Source: Alistipes sp.
Lineage (GTDB): Bacteria > Bacteroidota > Bacteroidia > Bacteroidales > Rikenellaceae
Direction: 5' to 3'
Length of the DNA stretch: 64,000 nt
Assembly (NCBI GenBank): GCA_017536555.1
Contig: JAFXHE010000003.1
Coordinates: 152,662-216,661, forward strand
Part shown: piece after piece, positions 35,024 through 43,066 of the stretch
How the letters are laid out: the number at the start of each line of letters is the position of its first letter
Numbering within the stretch: position 1 is the first letter of the stretch
Notes under the pieces: model-generated
Seen by the model: only the letters and a program-made list of their open reading frames with translations
What the model was told of the DNA's origin: nothing
Databases searched by the model: none
Translations under genes and position numbers: made by a program

Positions 35024-36178
35024 ATGGCTAAAATTTTAATCCTATTTGCCTCGAAAAGTATGCGTAACTCACTATGCGAGCGTCTGCGTTTCGAGAATTT
35101 TATCACCTACGACGCTGACAACATAGAGCAAGCCGAGCTGCTATGTAGCACGACTCAACTTGATGCCGCCATTATCGAGTATGGCTTCGACATTGAGCGC
35201 GTAGCACTACCCACAATAATTGTAACTGCAACGCCTAACATTGACACCGCAATAGATGCTTTGCGGCACGGGGCTATAGACTACCTGACGACACCTCTCG
35301 ATATGAATAGGCTATTAGAGACATTGCGACACTTTGACAGCGACGCTGACAACGACAGCGACAGCAGCCGACACTCATACCCCTATAAGCTACGGCACTC
35401 GTCACGCCGCAACGGCAGTAACAGCAACACCCAGCCAATCATCGGCAATAGCGCAGGCATTGAGCACGTGCGCGATATGATACGTCGTGTAGCACCCTCT
35501 GATGCACGCGTTATGGTGTTGGGAGAGAATGGCACAGGCAAGGAGCTGGTGGCACGCTGGCTACACCTCAAGAGCCATCGCGCAGCAGCACCCTTTGTCG
35601 AGGTAAACTGCGCGGCAATACCAGCAGAGCTTATCGAAAGTGAGCTCTTTGGACACGAAAAGGGCTCGTTCACCTCGGCAGTGAAGCAGCGCAAGGGTAA
35701 GTTTGAGCTTGCCGATGGTGGCACACTATTTATGGACGAGATAGGCGATATGTCGCTTTCGGCACAGGCAAAGGTGCTACGTGCTCTACAAGAGAACAAG
35801 ATAACACGCGTGGGTGGTGACCGCGACATTCCCGTAGATGTGCGTGTGGTGTCGGCAACGAACAAAGATATACGCCACGAGATAGAGCTGGGTCACTTCC
35901 GCGAAGACCTATACCACCGTTTGAGCGTCATTGAGATTGATGTGCCGCCACTGCGTGACCGCCGCGACGACATAAAGCTACTTGTAGAGCACTTCATAAA
36001 CGAGATATGTCTATGTCAAGCCATAAGCTCGAAGAGCATAGACAGCGAGGCAATGGAGCTACTCTCCGAGCGCACGTGGACAGGGAACATACGCGAGTTG
36101 CACAACGTCGTAGAGCGTCTTATAATACTCAGCGACGAGCGCATCACGGCCGAGTCGGTACAGCTATACTGCCACTAA
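35024..36178 (+). CDS. Degenerate NtrC-type AAA+ regulator without DNA-binding domain
   Basis: The 384-residue protein has a receiver-like domain (1-105) and a sigma-54 activator AAA+ domain (138-375). Walker A is GENGTGKE at 167-174 and Walker B is GGTLFMDEIGD at 232-242. Several key features differ from the family. The phospho-aspartate position is Glu52, the conserved KP is TP (Thr90), and the sigma-54 contact loop GAFTGA is GSFTSA at 214-219. The protein also stops right after the AAA+ lid, with no Fis-type helix-turn-helix. It may be constitutively active (Glu mimics phosphate) and act without binding DNA directly. No partner kinase is adjacent. Confidence 0.85.
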   Translation: MAKILILFASKSMRNSLCERLRFENFITYDADNIEQAELLCSTTQLDAAIIEYGFDIERVALPTIIVTATPNIDTAIDALRHGAIDYLTTPLDMNRLLETLRHFDSDADNDSDSSRHSYPYKLRHSSRRNGSNSNTQPIIGNSAGIEHVRDMIRRVAPSDARVMVLGENGTGKELVARWLHLKSHRAAAPFVEVNCAAIPAELIESELFGHEKGSFTSAVKQRKGKFELADGGTLFMDEIGDMSLSAQAKVLRALQENKITRVGGDRDIPVDVRVVSATNKDIRHEIELGHFREDLYHRLSVIEIDVPPLRDRRDDIKLLVEHFINEICLCQAISSKSIDSEAMELLSERTWTGNIRELHNVVERLIILSDERITAESVQLYCH

Positions 36179-36211
36179 CCATAGAGCCTCAACGCGCACA
36201 CTACATAGACT

Positions 36212-36871
36212 CTATATCGACAACTCGTGGCGCAACTCCTCCATAGTGGCGACAACACACTGGGCACCCGCCTCGCGCAGCTCCTCGGCAAAGCGAAAAC
36301 CCCACGCCACGCCTATCGAGGCGATGTTTGCTGCTGCGGCTGTACGTATGTCGATACCCGAGTCACCTACCATAACAACACGCTCACGGCTGACGGAAGA
36401 ACGCTCCATTATACGCTCCACAACAGCAGGGTCGGGCTTAAAAGGTGCGCCCTCACGGTTGCCCTCGACGGCGAGGAAGTCGATATCTGCAAAGAACTTC
36501 GACACAAGACGCTCCGTACCGTGCTGAAACTTATTCGATGCCACGGCCACCTGCACACCTGCACGGCGCAGGTCTGCGAGCAGCTCACACATACCGTCAT
36601 ACGGGGTGGTATAGCGGTCAATATTATCGACATAGTAGCGTCGAAACTGCATCACACACTCATCAACATATTCACTATCAGAGGCGAGCGTTGCAGGCAA
36701 TGCACGCTCCACAAGACGACGTATGCCACCGCCCACCATCTGACGATACTCTGTATCGGTATGTTCAGGGAGGTTACGACTACGCATAACATAGTCTACC
36801 GAGGCAGCGAGGTCACCAATGGTGTTGAGCAGTGTGCCATCCAAATCAAATATCACAAGGTCGTATTTCAT
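36212..36871 (-). CDS. gph: HAD-superfamily phosphatase, phosphoglycolate phosphatase-like
   Basis: The 219-residue protein has HAD motif I DLDGTLLNT at 9-17 (nucleophile Asp9, acid/base Asp11), motif II in VASNKF, motif III lysine in PFKPDP and motif IV MVGDSGIDI. The helical cap between motifs I and II and the overall form fit phosphoglycolate phosphatase, but related HAD enzymes with other substrates look the same. The ATG lies only four bases after a perfect -7 box, implying a leaderless transcript. Confidence 0.8.
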   Translation of the reverse strand: MKYDLVIFDLDGTLLNTIGDLAASVDYVMRSRNLPEHTDTEYRQMVGGGIRRLVERALPATLASDSEYVDECVMQFRRYYVDNIDRYTTPYDGMCELLADLRRAGVQVAVASNKFQHGTERLVSKFFADIDFLAVEGNREGAPFKPDPAVVERIMERSSVSRERVVMVGDSGIDIRTAAAANIASIGVAWGFRFAEELREAGAQCVVATMEELRHELSI

Positions 36872-36875
36872 AGTG

Positions 36876-36911
36876 CAAAGATAGTAAATTTCGACAAAAT
36901 GTGTATCTTTG
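36876..36911. promoter_or_regulatory. Divergent -7 boxes placed four bases from each start codon
   Basis: TATCTTTG occurs on the minus strand at 36883-36876, followed by CACT and the gph ATG. It also occurs on the plus strand at 36904-36911, followed by TGCT and the glycosyltransferase ATG at 36916. Transcripts are expected to begin at or within a few bases of the start codons. No good TTTG -33 element is seen for either. Confidence 0.65.
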
Positions 36912-36915
36912 TGCT

Positions 36916-37812
36916 ATGATACGTCTATCACTTATTGTTGCAACATACAATCGTAGCGAGCAGCTGATGATTACGCTTGACTCTGTGGCGCGCCAAACAG
37001 CCAAGAGTGAGGCGTGGGAGTGCATTGTGGTAGACAACAACTCGACAGACGATACGCGCGAGCGCATAGCCACATTCTGCGCACAACATCCCACACTCGC
37101 CATACGCTATATCTTCGAGCCGCAACAGGGACTATCGTATGCCCGTAACGCGGGCATAGCCGCCTCAAATGGTGATATTGTGACATTCATAGACGACGAT
37201 GAGCGCATTGTCGAGGAGTTTATCGAGGCATACATCGAGCTATTCGACACAACGCCCGATGCGATGTCGGCAGGTGGCAAGATTATAGCCGAGTACCCCG
37301 ACGGCAGACCACGCTGGATGTCACACTACACCGAGCAGCCCATAGCCAACCCTATGGACTTCGGAGAGGATATAACGCGCTTCCCCGCGCACCGCATCCC
37401 AGGTGGCGGCAATATGGCTATACGACGCACAGCACTTGAACGTGTGGGAATATTCGACACCACGTTAGGACGTAGCGGCAAGCAGCTGATAGGTGGCGAG
37501 GAGAGTGACCTCTTTGAGCGTTTGGCTAAATGTGGTATGGCGTGCTACTATGTGCCACGCGCCGTTATGTATCATATAATACCCGCCTCGAAACTTACAG
37601 ACGACTACTTCGAGCGTCTATCATATAACATAGGTGTAAGCCAGCGTCGCCGCGCTATGTTGCACAACCGCACAACACAACTATACATTGGAGAGTGCAT
37701 AAAATGGTGTGCAACGCTGCTACTATGCCTTATGCACCGACCCGCACAATCGCGCAAGCTTCTCACAATGCGCCACAACATCTCACGCGGCATATTTCAG
37801 CGCGAGCGGTAG
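36916..37812 (+). CDS. Family 2 glycosyltransferase
   Basis: The start is placed at MIRLSLIVATYNRSEQL (36916), because the ATG at 36901 lies in the promoter box; this gives 298 residues. The GT-A fold markers are VATYNRSEQL, VVDNNSTDDT, YARNAGIAASNGDIVTFIDDDE (the DxD-like metal site) and GGEESDLFERL. A hydrophobic stretch near the C-terminus (CATLLLCLM) may attach it to the inner membrane. Such enzymes add sugars to polysaccharides or lipids; donor and acceptor cannot be predicted. It is a lone gene followed by a bidirectional hairpin. Confidence 0.85.
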   Translation: MIRLSLIVATYNRSEQLMITLDSVARQTAKSEAWECIVVDNNSTDDTRERIATFCAQHPTLAIRYIFEPQQGLSYARNAGIAASNGDIVTFIDDDERIVEEFIEAYIELFDTTPDAMSAGGKIIAEYPDGRPRWMSHYTEQPIANPMDFGEDITRFPAHRIPGGGNMAIRRTALERVGIFDTTLGRSGKQLIGGEESDLFERLAKCGMACYYVPRAVMYHIIPASKLTDDYFERLSYNIGVSQRRRAMLHNRTTQLYIGECIKWCATLLLCLMHRPAQSRKLLTMRHNISRGIFQRER

Positions 37813-37832
37813 CGACATTCAGCCAAAGAATA

Positions 37833-37874
37833 AACCCGAATGAGAGATACGCCAACGCGCCTCCCATTCGGGTT
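37833..37874. terminator. Bidirectional terminator between glycosyltransferase and rny
   Basis: Arms AACCCGAATG (37833-37842) and CATTCGGGTT (37865-37874) are perfect complements around a 22-base loop. No long T tract follows, so efficiency is uncertain. Confidence 0.55.
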
Positions 37875-37906
37875 ATCTATATAGTTACCGCACAAGCGGC
37901 AGCAGC

Positions 37907-39436
37907 TTACTTTGCGTACGACACAGAACGAGTCTCGCGAATAACGGTAATCTTCACCTGACCAGGATAGGTCATCTCATCCTGAATCTTCTTCGCTATG
38001 TCGTGTGACAATGCCTCTGACTCCTGGTCGGAGAGCTTATCGGCACCTACAATAACGCGCAACTCGCGTCCCGCCTGAATAGCGTAGGTCTTAATAACGC
38101 CAGGGTATGAGAGAGCTATACCCTCCATCTCCTTAAGACGCTTGATGTAAGACTCTACAACCTCACGACGTGCGCCAGGACGTGCGCCAGAGATAGCGTC
38201 ACATACCTGAATGATAGGTGCAATAAGCGATGTCATCTCTGTCTCGTCGTGGTGAGCACCGATAGCATTGCATACATCGGGCTTCTCCTTATACTTCTCG
38301 GCGAGCTTCATACCGATAATTGCGTGTGGCAACTCTGGCTCATCGTCGGGCACCTTGCCTATATCGTGCAAGAGACCTGCACGACGTGCCGCCTTGGGGT
38401 TAAGACCAAGCTCGGCTGCCATAATACCTGCGAGGTTAGCAGTCTCGCGGGCGTGCTGCAACAGGTTCTGACCATACGACGAGCGATACTTCATCTTACC
38501 GATAAGACGGATAAGCTCGGGGTGCAAGCCGTGGATACCGAGGTCGATAGTGGTGCGCTTACCTACCTCGACAATCTCCTCCTCAATCTGCTTCTTAACC
38601 TTTGCCACAACCTCCTCAATACGGGCGGGGTGGATACGTCCATCGGTGACGAGCTGGTGCAATGCCAAGCGCGCTATCTCGCGGCGTACAGGGTCAAAGC
38701 CCGAGAGGATAATAGCCTCGGGGGTGTCGTCAACGATAATCTCGATGCCAGTAGCGGCCTCAAGAGCACGGATATTACGACCCTCACGACCAATGATGCG
38801 TCCCTTAACCTCATCAGAGTCAATGTTAAAGACGGTAACAGCATTCTCGATAGCGGTCTCGGTAGCTACGCGCTGAATGGATGCCACCACGATACGCTTT
38901 GCCTCCTTTGTAGCAGAGAGCTTCGCCTCCTCGATAGTCTCGGCGATAAATGCCGCAGCATCTGCCTTCGCCTCGCTCTTCATATTCTCGATAAGGACAC
39001 TCTTTGCCTCCTCGCTACTCATACCCGATATCTGCTCAAGGCGCACATTCTGCTCCTTGATAGCCGCTGCAAGCTCCTCCTTGCGGGTCTCAATGCCCTG
39101 CAACTGCTGGTCGAGCTGCTCCTTACGGCGGTCACACTCCTGCGACTTCTTGTCGAGGTCGCGCTCCTTGTGCTGGAGGTTTGACTCAAGCTGCTTGGCG
39201 CGCTGCTCGCTCTGCTGCAACTTCTGGTTGCGCTCGTTGACGTGGCGGTCGTGCTCGCTCTTAAGCTGGATGAACTTCTCCTTCGCCTGAAGTATCTTCT
39301 CTTTCTTTATCATCTCGCCATCGGCTTCTGCCTTGACGATGATAGCCTTTGATCGTGCCTTGACACCCATATAGGCGAGAACGCCTCCTATTAGTGCTCC
39401 GACAACGACTCCGACAATTATCAATGTGATATTCAT
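37907..39436 (-). CDS. rny: Ribonuclease Y
   Basis: The 509-residue protein has the RNase Y layout. An N-terminal membrane helix ([21 protein letters not shown]) is followed by a long coiled coil to about residue 180 and a KH domain ([32 protein letters not shown], given here in part). An HD domain then carries the metal site HDIGK in [12 protein letters not shown]. It is a membrane-anchored endoribonuclease that starts mRNA turnover. It lies downstream of zapA, with the probable 6S RNA between them. Confidence 0.95.
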   Translation of the reverse strand: MNITLIIVGVVVGALIGGVLAYMGVKARSKAIIVKAEADGEMIKKEKILQAKEKFIQLKSEHDRHVNERNQKLQQSEQRAKQLESNLQHKERDLDKKSQECDRRKEQLDQQLQGIETRKEELAAAIKEQNVRLEQISGMSSEEAKSVLIENMKSEAKADAAAFIAETIEEAKLSATKEAKRIVVASIQRVATETAIENAVTVFNIDSDEVKGRIIGREGRNIRALEAATGIEIIVDDTPEAIILSGFDPVRREIARLALHQLVTDGRIHPARIEEVVAKVKKQIEEEIVEVGKRTTIDLGIHGLHPELIRLIGKMKYRSSYGQNLLQHARETANLAGIMAAELGLNPKAARRAGLLHDIGKVPDDEPELPHAIIGMKLAEKYKEKPDVCNAIGAHHDETEMTSLIAPIIQVCDAISGARPGARREVVESYIKRLKEMEGIALSYPGVIKTYAIQAGRELRVIVGADKLSDQESEALSHDIAKKIQDEMTYPGQVKITVIRETRSVSYAK

Positions 39437-39484
39437 TTCGATAAGTTGTTTAGTTATTTATAAGTTCAAAAAATGTGTTTCAAC

Positions 39485-39690
39485 AAAAAAAACCGCACGG
39501 ACTCCTTAATTTGTTTGACGAATCCGCAGATAAGTCATAGGTGGGGCTCCGAGGTACGCAACAGTCCACTGGTGGCTAATGCCACACCACGAAGGGTTGA
39601 GGCCTTGTTTTGTAACACTGCTCGAGAGTTGTCCCAATGTTATATAAATTGTACAGTTCGCAAAGCTTTTAAGGAATCTATGCGGGATAG
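39485..39690 (-). ncRNA. ssrS: Probable 6S RNA
   Basis: The minus strand has a 17-base closing stem, CCGCATAGATTCCTTAA (39685-39669) with TTAAGGAGTCCGTGCGG (39509-39493), broken by a single mismatch and followed at once by eight T residues. Inside is a long imperfect rod: TTTGCGAA pairs with TTCGTCAAA, and the apical arm has GTGGC-ATTA-GCCAC. A rod of about 190 bases with an internal bubble is the 6S shape. Its place directly after zapA matches the zapA-ssrS order known from other bacteria. 6S RNA binds the housekeeping RNA polymerase. The 5' end is approximate. Confidence 0.62.
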
Positions 39691-39744
39691 ATCTTTATAT
39701 GTAAAGAACTTGTGTGCCGATAAGGGGCGACACCACCCTACTGT

Positions 39745-40041
39745 CTACTCTTTAATATACTTACGTATGCGCTCCTCAATGGCGTGCAGATTCTCCACAT
39801 CGGCATCTCCCAGCGAGGCGGTATGCTCGGTTGTCAGCGACAGTATTGAGTAGCGCAAGGCTGCCATCGCAAGACGATCCGTAACATCAAACTTGGGTAT
39901 TCGCGAGTACTCCGTAATCTTCTCGTTGAGACGCTTGGCTGCCTCACGATACAACTCCTCCTTCTCTGCGTCGACAGTCATAGGATAGAGACGTCCCGCT
40001 ATTGAAAGGTTTATTTTAATCTTACCGTCAGCCATTGTCAT
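39745..40041 (-). CDS. zapA: Cell division protein ZapA
   Basis: The 98-residue protein (MTMADGKIKINLSIAGRLYPM) has the small beta-rich N-terminal head and the helical tail of ZapA (DRLAMAALRYSILSL, then ENLHAIEERIRKYI). It binds FtsZ and bundles its protofilaments at the division ring. The ATG at 40041 overlaps the stop of the upstream coiled-coil gene as TGATG, better than the TTG three bases before it. A probable 6S RNA follows. Confidence 0.87.
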   Translation of the reverse strand: MTMADGKIKINLSIAGRLYPMTVDAEKEELYREAAKRLNEKITEYSRIPKFDVTDRLAMAALRYSILSLTTEHTASLGDADVENLHAIEERIRKYIKE

Positions 40042-40346
40042 CAATTATTATCTTGTTGTTCCTGCGTCATAATTGCTATGCACCTATCAACCTCCCGCAA
40101 TAAACTGTTGACACGCGCACGCGCACGCTCCACGCTGCCCGCCGATGAACGCATACCCTCCGTGAGCTCCAAGCTCTTTAGACGGGTATCCTGCTCACGC
40201 ACCTTCTCCTCGAGACGTCGCTTCTCCGCAAGCAACTTATCTCGCTCCGACACCAATTTACGGCACTCACTCTGAATGCGCATATGGTCGGCGATAAGTC
40301 GCTCTACCTGCTCTTGCAGTCGTATGACAATCTCCTTTTGTGCCAT
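40041..40346 (-). CDS. Short coiled-coil protein paired with ZapA
   Basis: The 101-residue protein is almost entirely a charged coiled coil (residues 5-65: IRLQEQVERLIADHMRIQSE, ERDKLLAEKRRLEEKVREQD). A Ser/Gly break at about 66-72 is followed by a second helix. It overlaps the zapA start (TGATG), so the two are translationally coupled. No named family is recognised; by size, structure and context it could be a ZapB-like FtsZ-ring factor, which is inference. Confidence 0.7.
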   Translation of the reverse strand: MAQKEIVIRLQEQVERLIADHMRIQSECRKLVSERDKLLAEKRRLEEKVREQDTRLKSLELTEGMRSSAGSVERARARVNSLLREVDRCIAIMTQEQQDNN

Positions 40347-40440
40347 AGGGCAACGGTTATTAAGTATAATCTACCCCAAAGATAGATATTTTTTGGCTAA
40401 TATCAAAATTTTTTAGCCGAATTTACACCTCGGCACACCT

Positions 40441-41742
40441 CTACGCAAGTTCTGCATAGAGATCATAGTCCTCGGCATCGGTAATACGCACCGTGTAGAA
40501 GCGACCACGATAGAGACGCTTTGCGTGGCTATTTATGACAATCTCCTGATCAACCTCGGGAGAGTCGTACTCTGAACGACCAATATAGAAATCGCCCTCA
40601 CGACGGTCAACAATAACACGCATTGTCTGCCCGACGCGGCGAGCATTATTCTCGAGTGAGATACGCTCCTGAAGGCGCATAATACGGTCTACGCGCTCCT
40701 GCTTGATATCATCAGGCACATCGTCCGTAAGCTCATTTGCCGAGTAGGTGCCCTCCTCCTCGGAGTAGGCAAAGACACCGAGACGGTCGAAGCGACAATC
40801 TCTAACAAACTGCTGCAACTCCTCAAAGTCCGCTTCCGTCTCACCAGGGTAACCAACAAGGAGCGTTGTGCGCAGAGCGATGTCGGGAATTGCTGCACGC
40901 AACTTCTCGACAAGGCGGTAGGCATCGCTCTTGGTATGGCGACGCTTCATCGCTGCAAGCTGACTGTCGGAGATATGCTGGAACGGTATATCAAGGTAGC
41001 GGCAAATCTTCGGCTCACGTGCCATAACGTCGATAACCTCGTCGGGGAACTCCGTAGGATAGGCATAGTGCAGGCGTATCCACTCTATCTTCTCGATGCG
41101 ACAGAGTCGCTCCAACAGCTCCGCCAGCTTACGCTCGCCATAGAGGTCTTTACCATAGTAGGTGGTATCTTGCGCTATTACCATAAGCTCACGCACACCC
41201 TTCTCGGCAAGACGCTCTGCCTCGGCGATAATATCCTCCATAGGCACAGACTTATGGCGACCACGAATAAGCGGTATGGCGCAGTAGCCACACATCCAGT
41301 TACAACCCTCGGCAATCTTCAGATAGGCGTAGTGCGAGGGGGTGGATAGTTCACGCTTTGTCTCGTTCTCGCGCTCATACTTGGCACCAAGACGCTCTAC
41401 GATATCTGCCCAGTCATTAACACCAAAGAAGTCATCTACCTCGGGTAGCTCGGGACGTAGCTCATCGGCATAACGCTGCGACAGGCAGCCCACAACGAAG
41501 AGCTCCTCAATCTTTCCTGCCGTCTTGAGAGCTGCGGCACGCAGTATGGTGTCGATAGACTCCTGCTTGGCATCGCCAATAAAGCCACAAGTGTTTATCA
41601 CAACAACATCTGCATCAGTACGATCACTATCGAACACCACCTTATAGTCCATTGCCGAGAGCTGTGCTGCCAAATGCTCCGAGTCAACAGTATTCTTCGA
41701 GCAACCGAGAGTAATTATATTTATCTTTTTCACGGTAGACAC
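40441..41742 (-). CDS. rimO: Ribosomal protein S12 methylthiotransferase
   Basis: The 433-residue protein has the three RimO domains. The N-terminal MTTase domain (INIITLGCSKNTVDSE, INTCGFI, VVGCLSQRY) supplies three cysteines for one [4Fe-4S] cluster. The radical-SAM domain has CNWMCGYCAIP (CxxxCxxC), and a C-terminal TRAM domain ends in YDLYAELA. RimO adds a methylthio group to Asp in ribosomal protein S12. KINIITLGCSKN and GCNWMCGYC favour RimO over MiaB. It is 23 bases after ftsY. Confidence 0.95.
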   Translation of the reverse strand: MSTVKKINIITLGCSKNTVDSEHLAAQLSAMDYKVVFDSDRTDADVVVINTCGFIGDAKQESIDTILRAAALKTAGKIEELFVVGCLSQRYADELRPELPEVDDFFGVNDWADIVERLGAKYERENETKRELSTPSHYAYLKIAEGCNWMCGYCAIPLIRGRHKSVPMEDIIAEAERLAEKGVRELMVIAQDTTYYGKDLYGERKLAELLERLCRIEKIEWIRLHYAYPTEFPDEVIDVMAREPKICRYLDIPFQHISDSQLAAMKRRHTKSDAYRLVEKLRAAIPDIALRTTLLVGYPGETEADFEELQQFVRDCRFDRLGVFAYSEEEGTYSANELTDDVPDDIKQERVDRIMRLQERISLENNARRVGQTMRVIVDRREGDFYIGRSEYDSPEVDQEIVINSHAKRLYRGRFYTVRITDAEDYDLYAELA

Positions 41743-41765
41743 CTTTTAATAATTACATCACACCA

Positions 41766-43040
41766 CTACTTACCCTCCGAGCCAAATAGAGCGCGGACAA
41801 ACTCGTGGCGGTCAAACATCTTGAGCTGGTCGATACCCTCACCAATACCTATATAGCGCACAGGAATATTAAACTTATCGCTGATGCCTATCACCACGCC
41901 ACCCTTGGCAGTGCCATCAAGCTTGGTGATGGTGAGCGACGTAACCTGCGTAGCCTCGGTAAACTGCTTTGCCTGCTCAAAGGCATTCTGTCCCGTAGAG
42001 CCATCAAGCACCAACATAACCTCGTGCGGAGCGTCGGGTATCACCTTCGACATCACGTTACGAATCTTTGTAAGCTCCTTCATCAAACCCACCTTATTGT
42101 GCAAACGACCAGCTGTGTCGATAAGCACCACATCTGCACCATTAGCCACAGCTGAACGCAGCGTATCGTATGCCACAGATGCAGGGTCAGAGCCCATATC
42201 CTGACGCACCATAGTAGCCCCTGCACGCTCTGCCCACACTGCGAGCTGGTCGATAGCAGCCGCACGGAAGGTGTCCGCAGCACCGATATAAACCTTATGA
42301 CCGAGGCGTGTGAGCTGCGCCGCGAGCTTTCCGATAGTCGTAGTCTTACCAGCACCGTTAACACCAACCACCATAAGCACATAGGGCATACCCTCCTTAA
42401 CCTCGATACCGAAGTTACGTGTAGAGCGATGCGACTCCTCCATAAGTGAGGCAATCTCATCGCGCAGGATAGAGTGCAACTCCGAGGTGTTCATATATTT
42501 GTCGCGCGCCACGCGCTTCTCGATACGCTCGATAATCTTCACTGTGGTATCCACACCTACATCCGAGGTTATAAGCACCTCCTCCAAGTCGTCAAGCACA
42601 TCTGCATCTACAGTGGTGCGACCTGCAATAGCACGTTTTAGGCGACCAAAGAAGCCCTCCTTGGTGCGACCAAGACCCGCCTCGAGCTCTTTACGCTCCT
42701 CCTCGCGCTCCTCCTCTGTCATGACAACCTCCTCCTCACGCACAGTAACTTGAGCCACTGGCTCGGGAGCAACTTCAGGCTCGGAAGCAACTTCAGGCTC
42801 GGGAGCAACTTCAGGCTCGGGAGCAACTTCAGGCTCGGGAGCAACTTCAGGCTCGGGAGCAACTTCAGGCTCGGGCGTAGCAACCTCCTCCTGCTCAACC
42901 TGCTCCTCGACGGGTGCAGCCTCTCTCGCACTTACCGCAGGCTCGGCAATAATCGCAGGCTCCTCAACCACTATCTCCTCCTTTACAGCGGGGGCAGGCT
43001 CAACAACCTTCTTTCTCTTAAATAAATCAAAAAATCCCAT
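41766..43040 (-). CDS. ftsY: Signal recognition particle receptor FtsY
   Basis: The 424-residue protein has the FtsY NG domain in its C-terminal 300 residues: GVNGAGKTTTIGKLAAQL (P-loop), DTFRAAA, DTAGRL, TKLDGTAKGG and PVRYIGIGEG. It is the SRP receptor at the inner membrane. The acidic A domain (about 20-115) is expanded by a tandem repeat of the hexapeptide PEPEVA, encoded by 18-bp units at 42760-42867. This keeps the acidic character while being prone to length variation. Confidence 0.96.
   Translation of the reverse strand: MGFFDLFKRKKVVEPAPAVKEEIVVEEPAIIAEPAVSAREAAPVEEQVEQEEVATPEPEVAPEPEVAPEPEVAPEPEVAPEPEVASEPEVAPEPVAQVTVREEEVVMTEEEREEERKELEAGLGRTKEGFFGRLKRAIAGRTTVDADVLDDLEEVLITSDVGVDTTVKIIERIEKRVARDKYMNTSELHSILRDEIASLMEESHRSTRNFGIEVKEGMPYVLMVVGVNGAGKTTTIGKLAAQLTRLGHKVYIGAADTFRAAAIDQLAVWAERAGATMVRQDMGSDPASVAYDTLRSAVANGADVVLIDTAGRLHNKVGLMKELTKIRNVMSKVIPDAPHEVMLVLDGSTGQNAFEQAKQFTEATQVTSLTITKLDGTAKGGVVIGISDKFNIPVRYIGIGEGIDQLKMFDRHEFVRALFGSEGK
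42760..42867. repeat. Six tandem 18-bp units within ftsY
   Basis: The plus-strand unit GGCTCGGGAGCAACTTCA occurs six times end to end starting at 42760, with one G-to-A change in the second unit (Pro to Ser). A partial seventh unit follows at 42868-42875. It encodes the PEPEVA repeat of the FtsY A domain. Confidence 0.95.
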
Positions 43041-43066
43041 ATCTTTCTATTTTTAGTTTCTATCAT

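Noticed and set aside
38249..39184. Plus-strand reading frame of 311 codons
   Set aside because: It is antisense to the coiled-coil and KH parts of rny; composition is dominated by Leu and Ser, typical of a shadow frame.
42760..42867. CRISPR array
   Set aside because: The repeats are contiguous 18-bp units without spacers and encode a protein repeat in ftsY. The same applies to the collagen-like repeat at 54927-55070.
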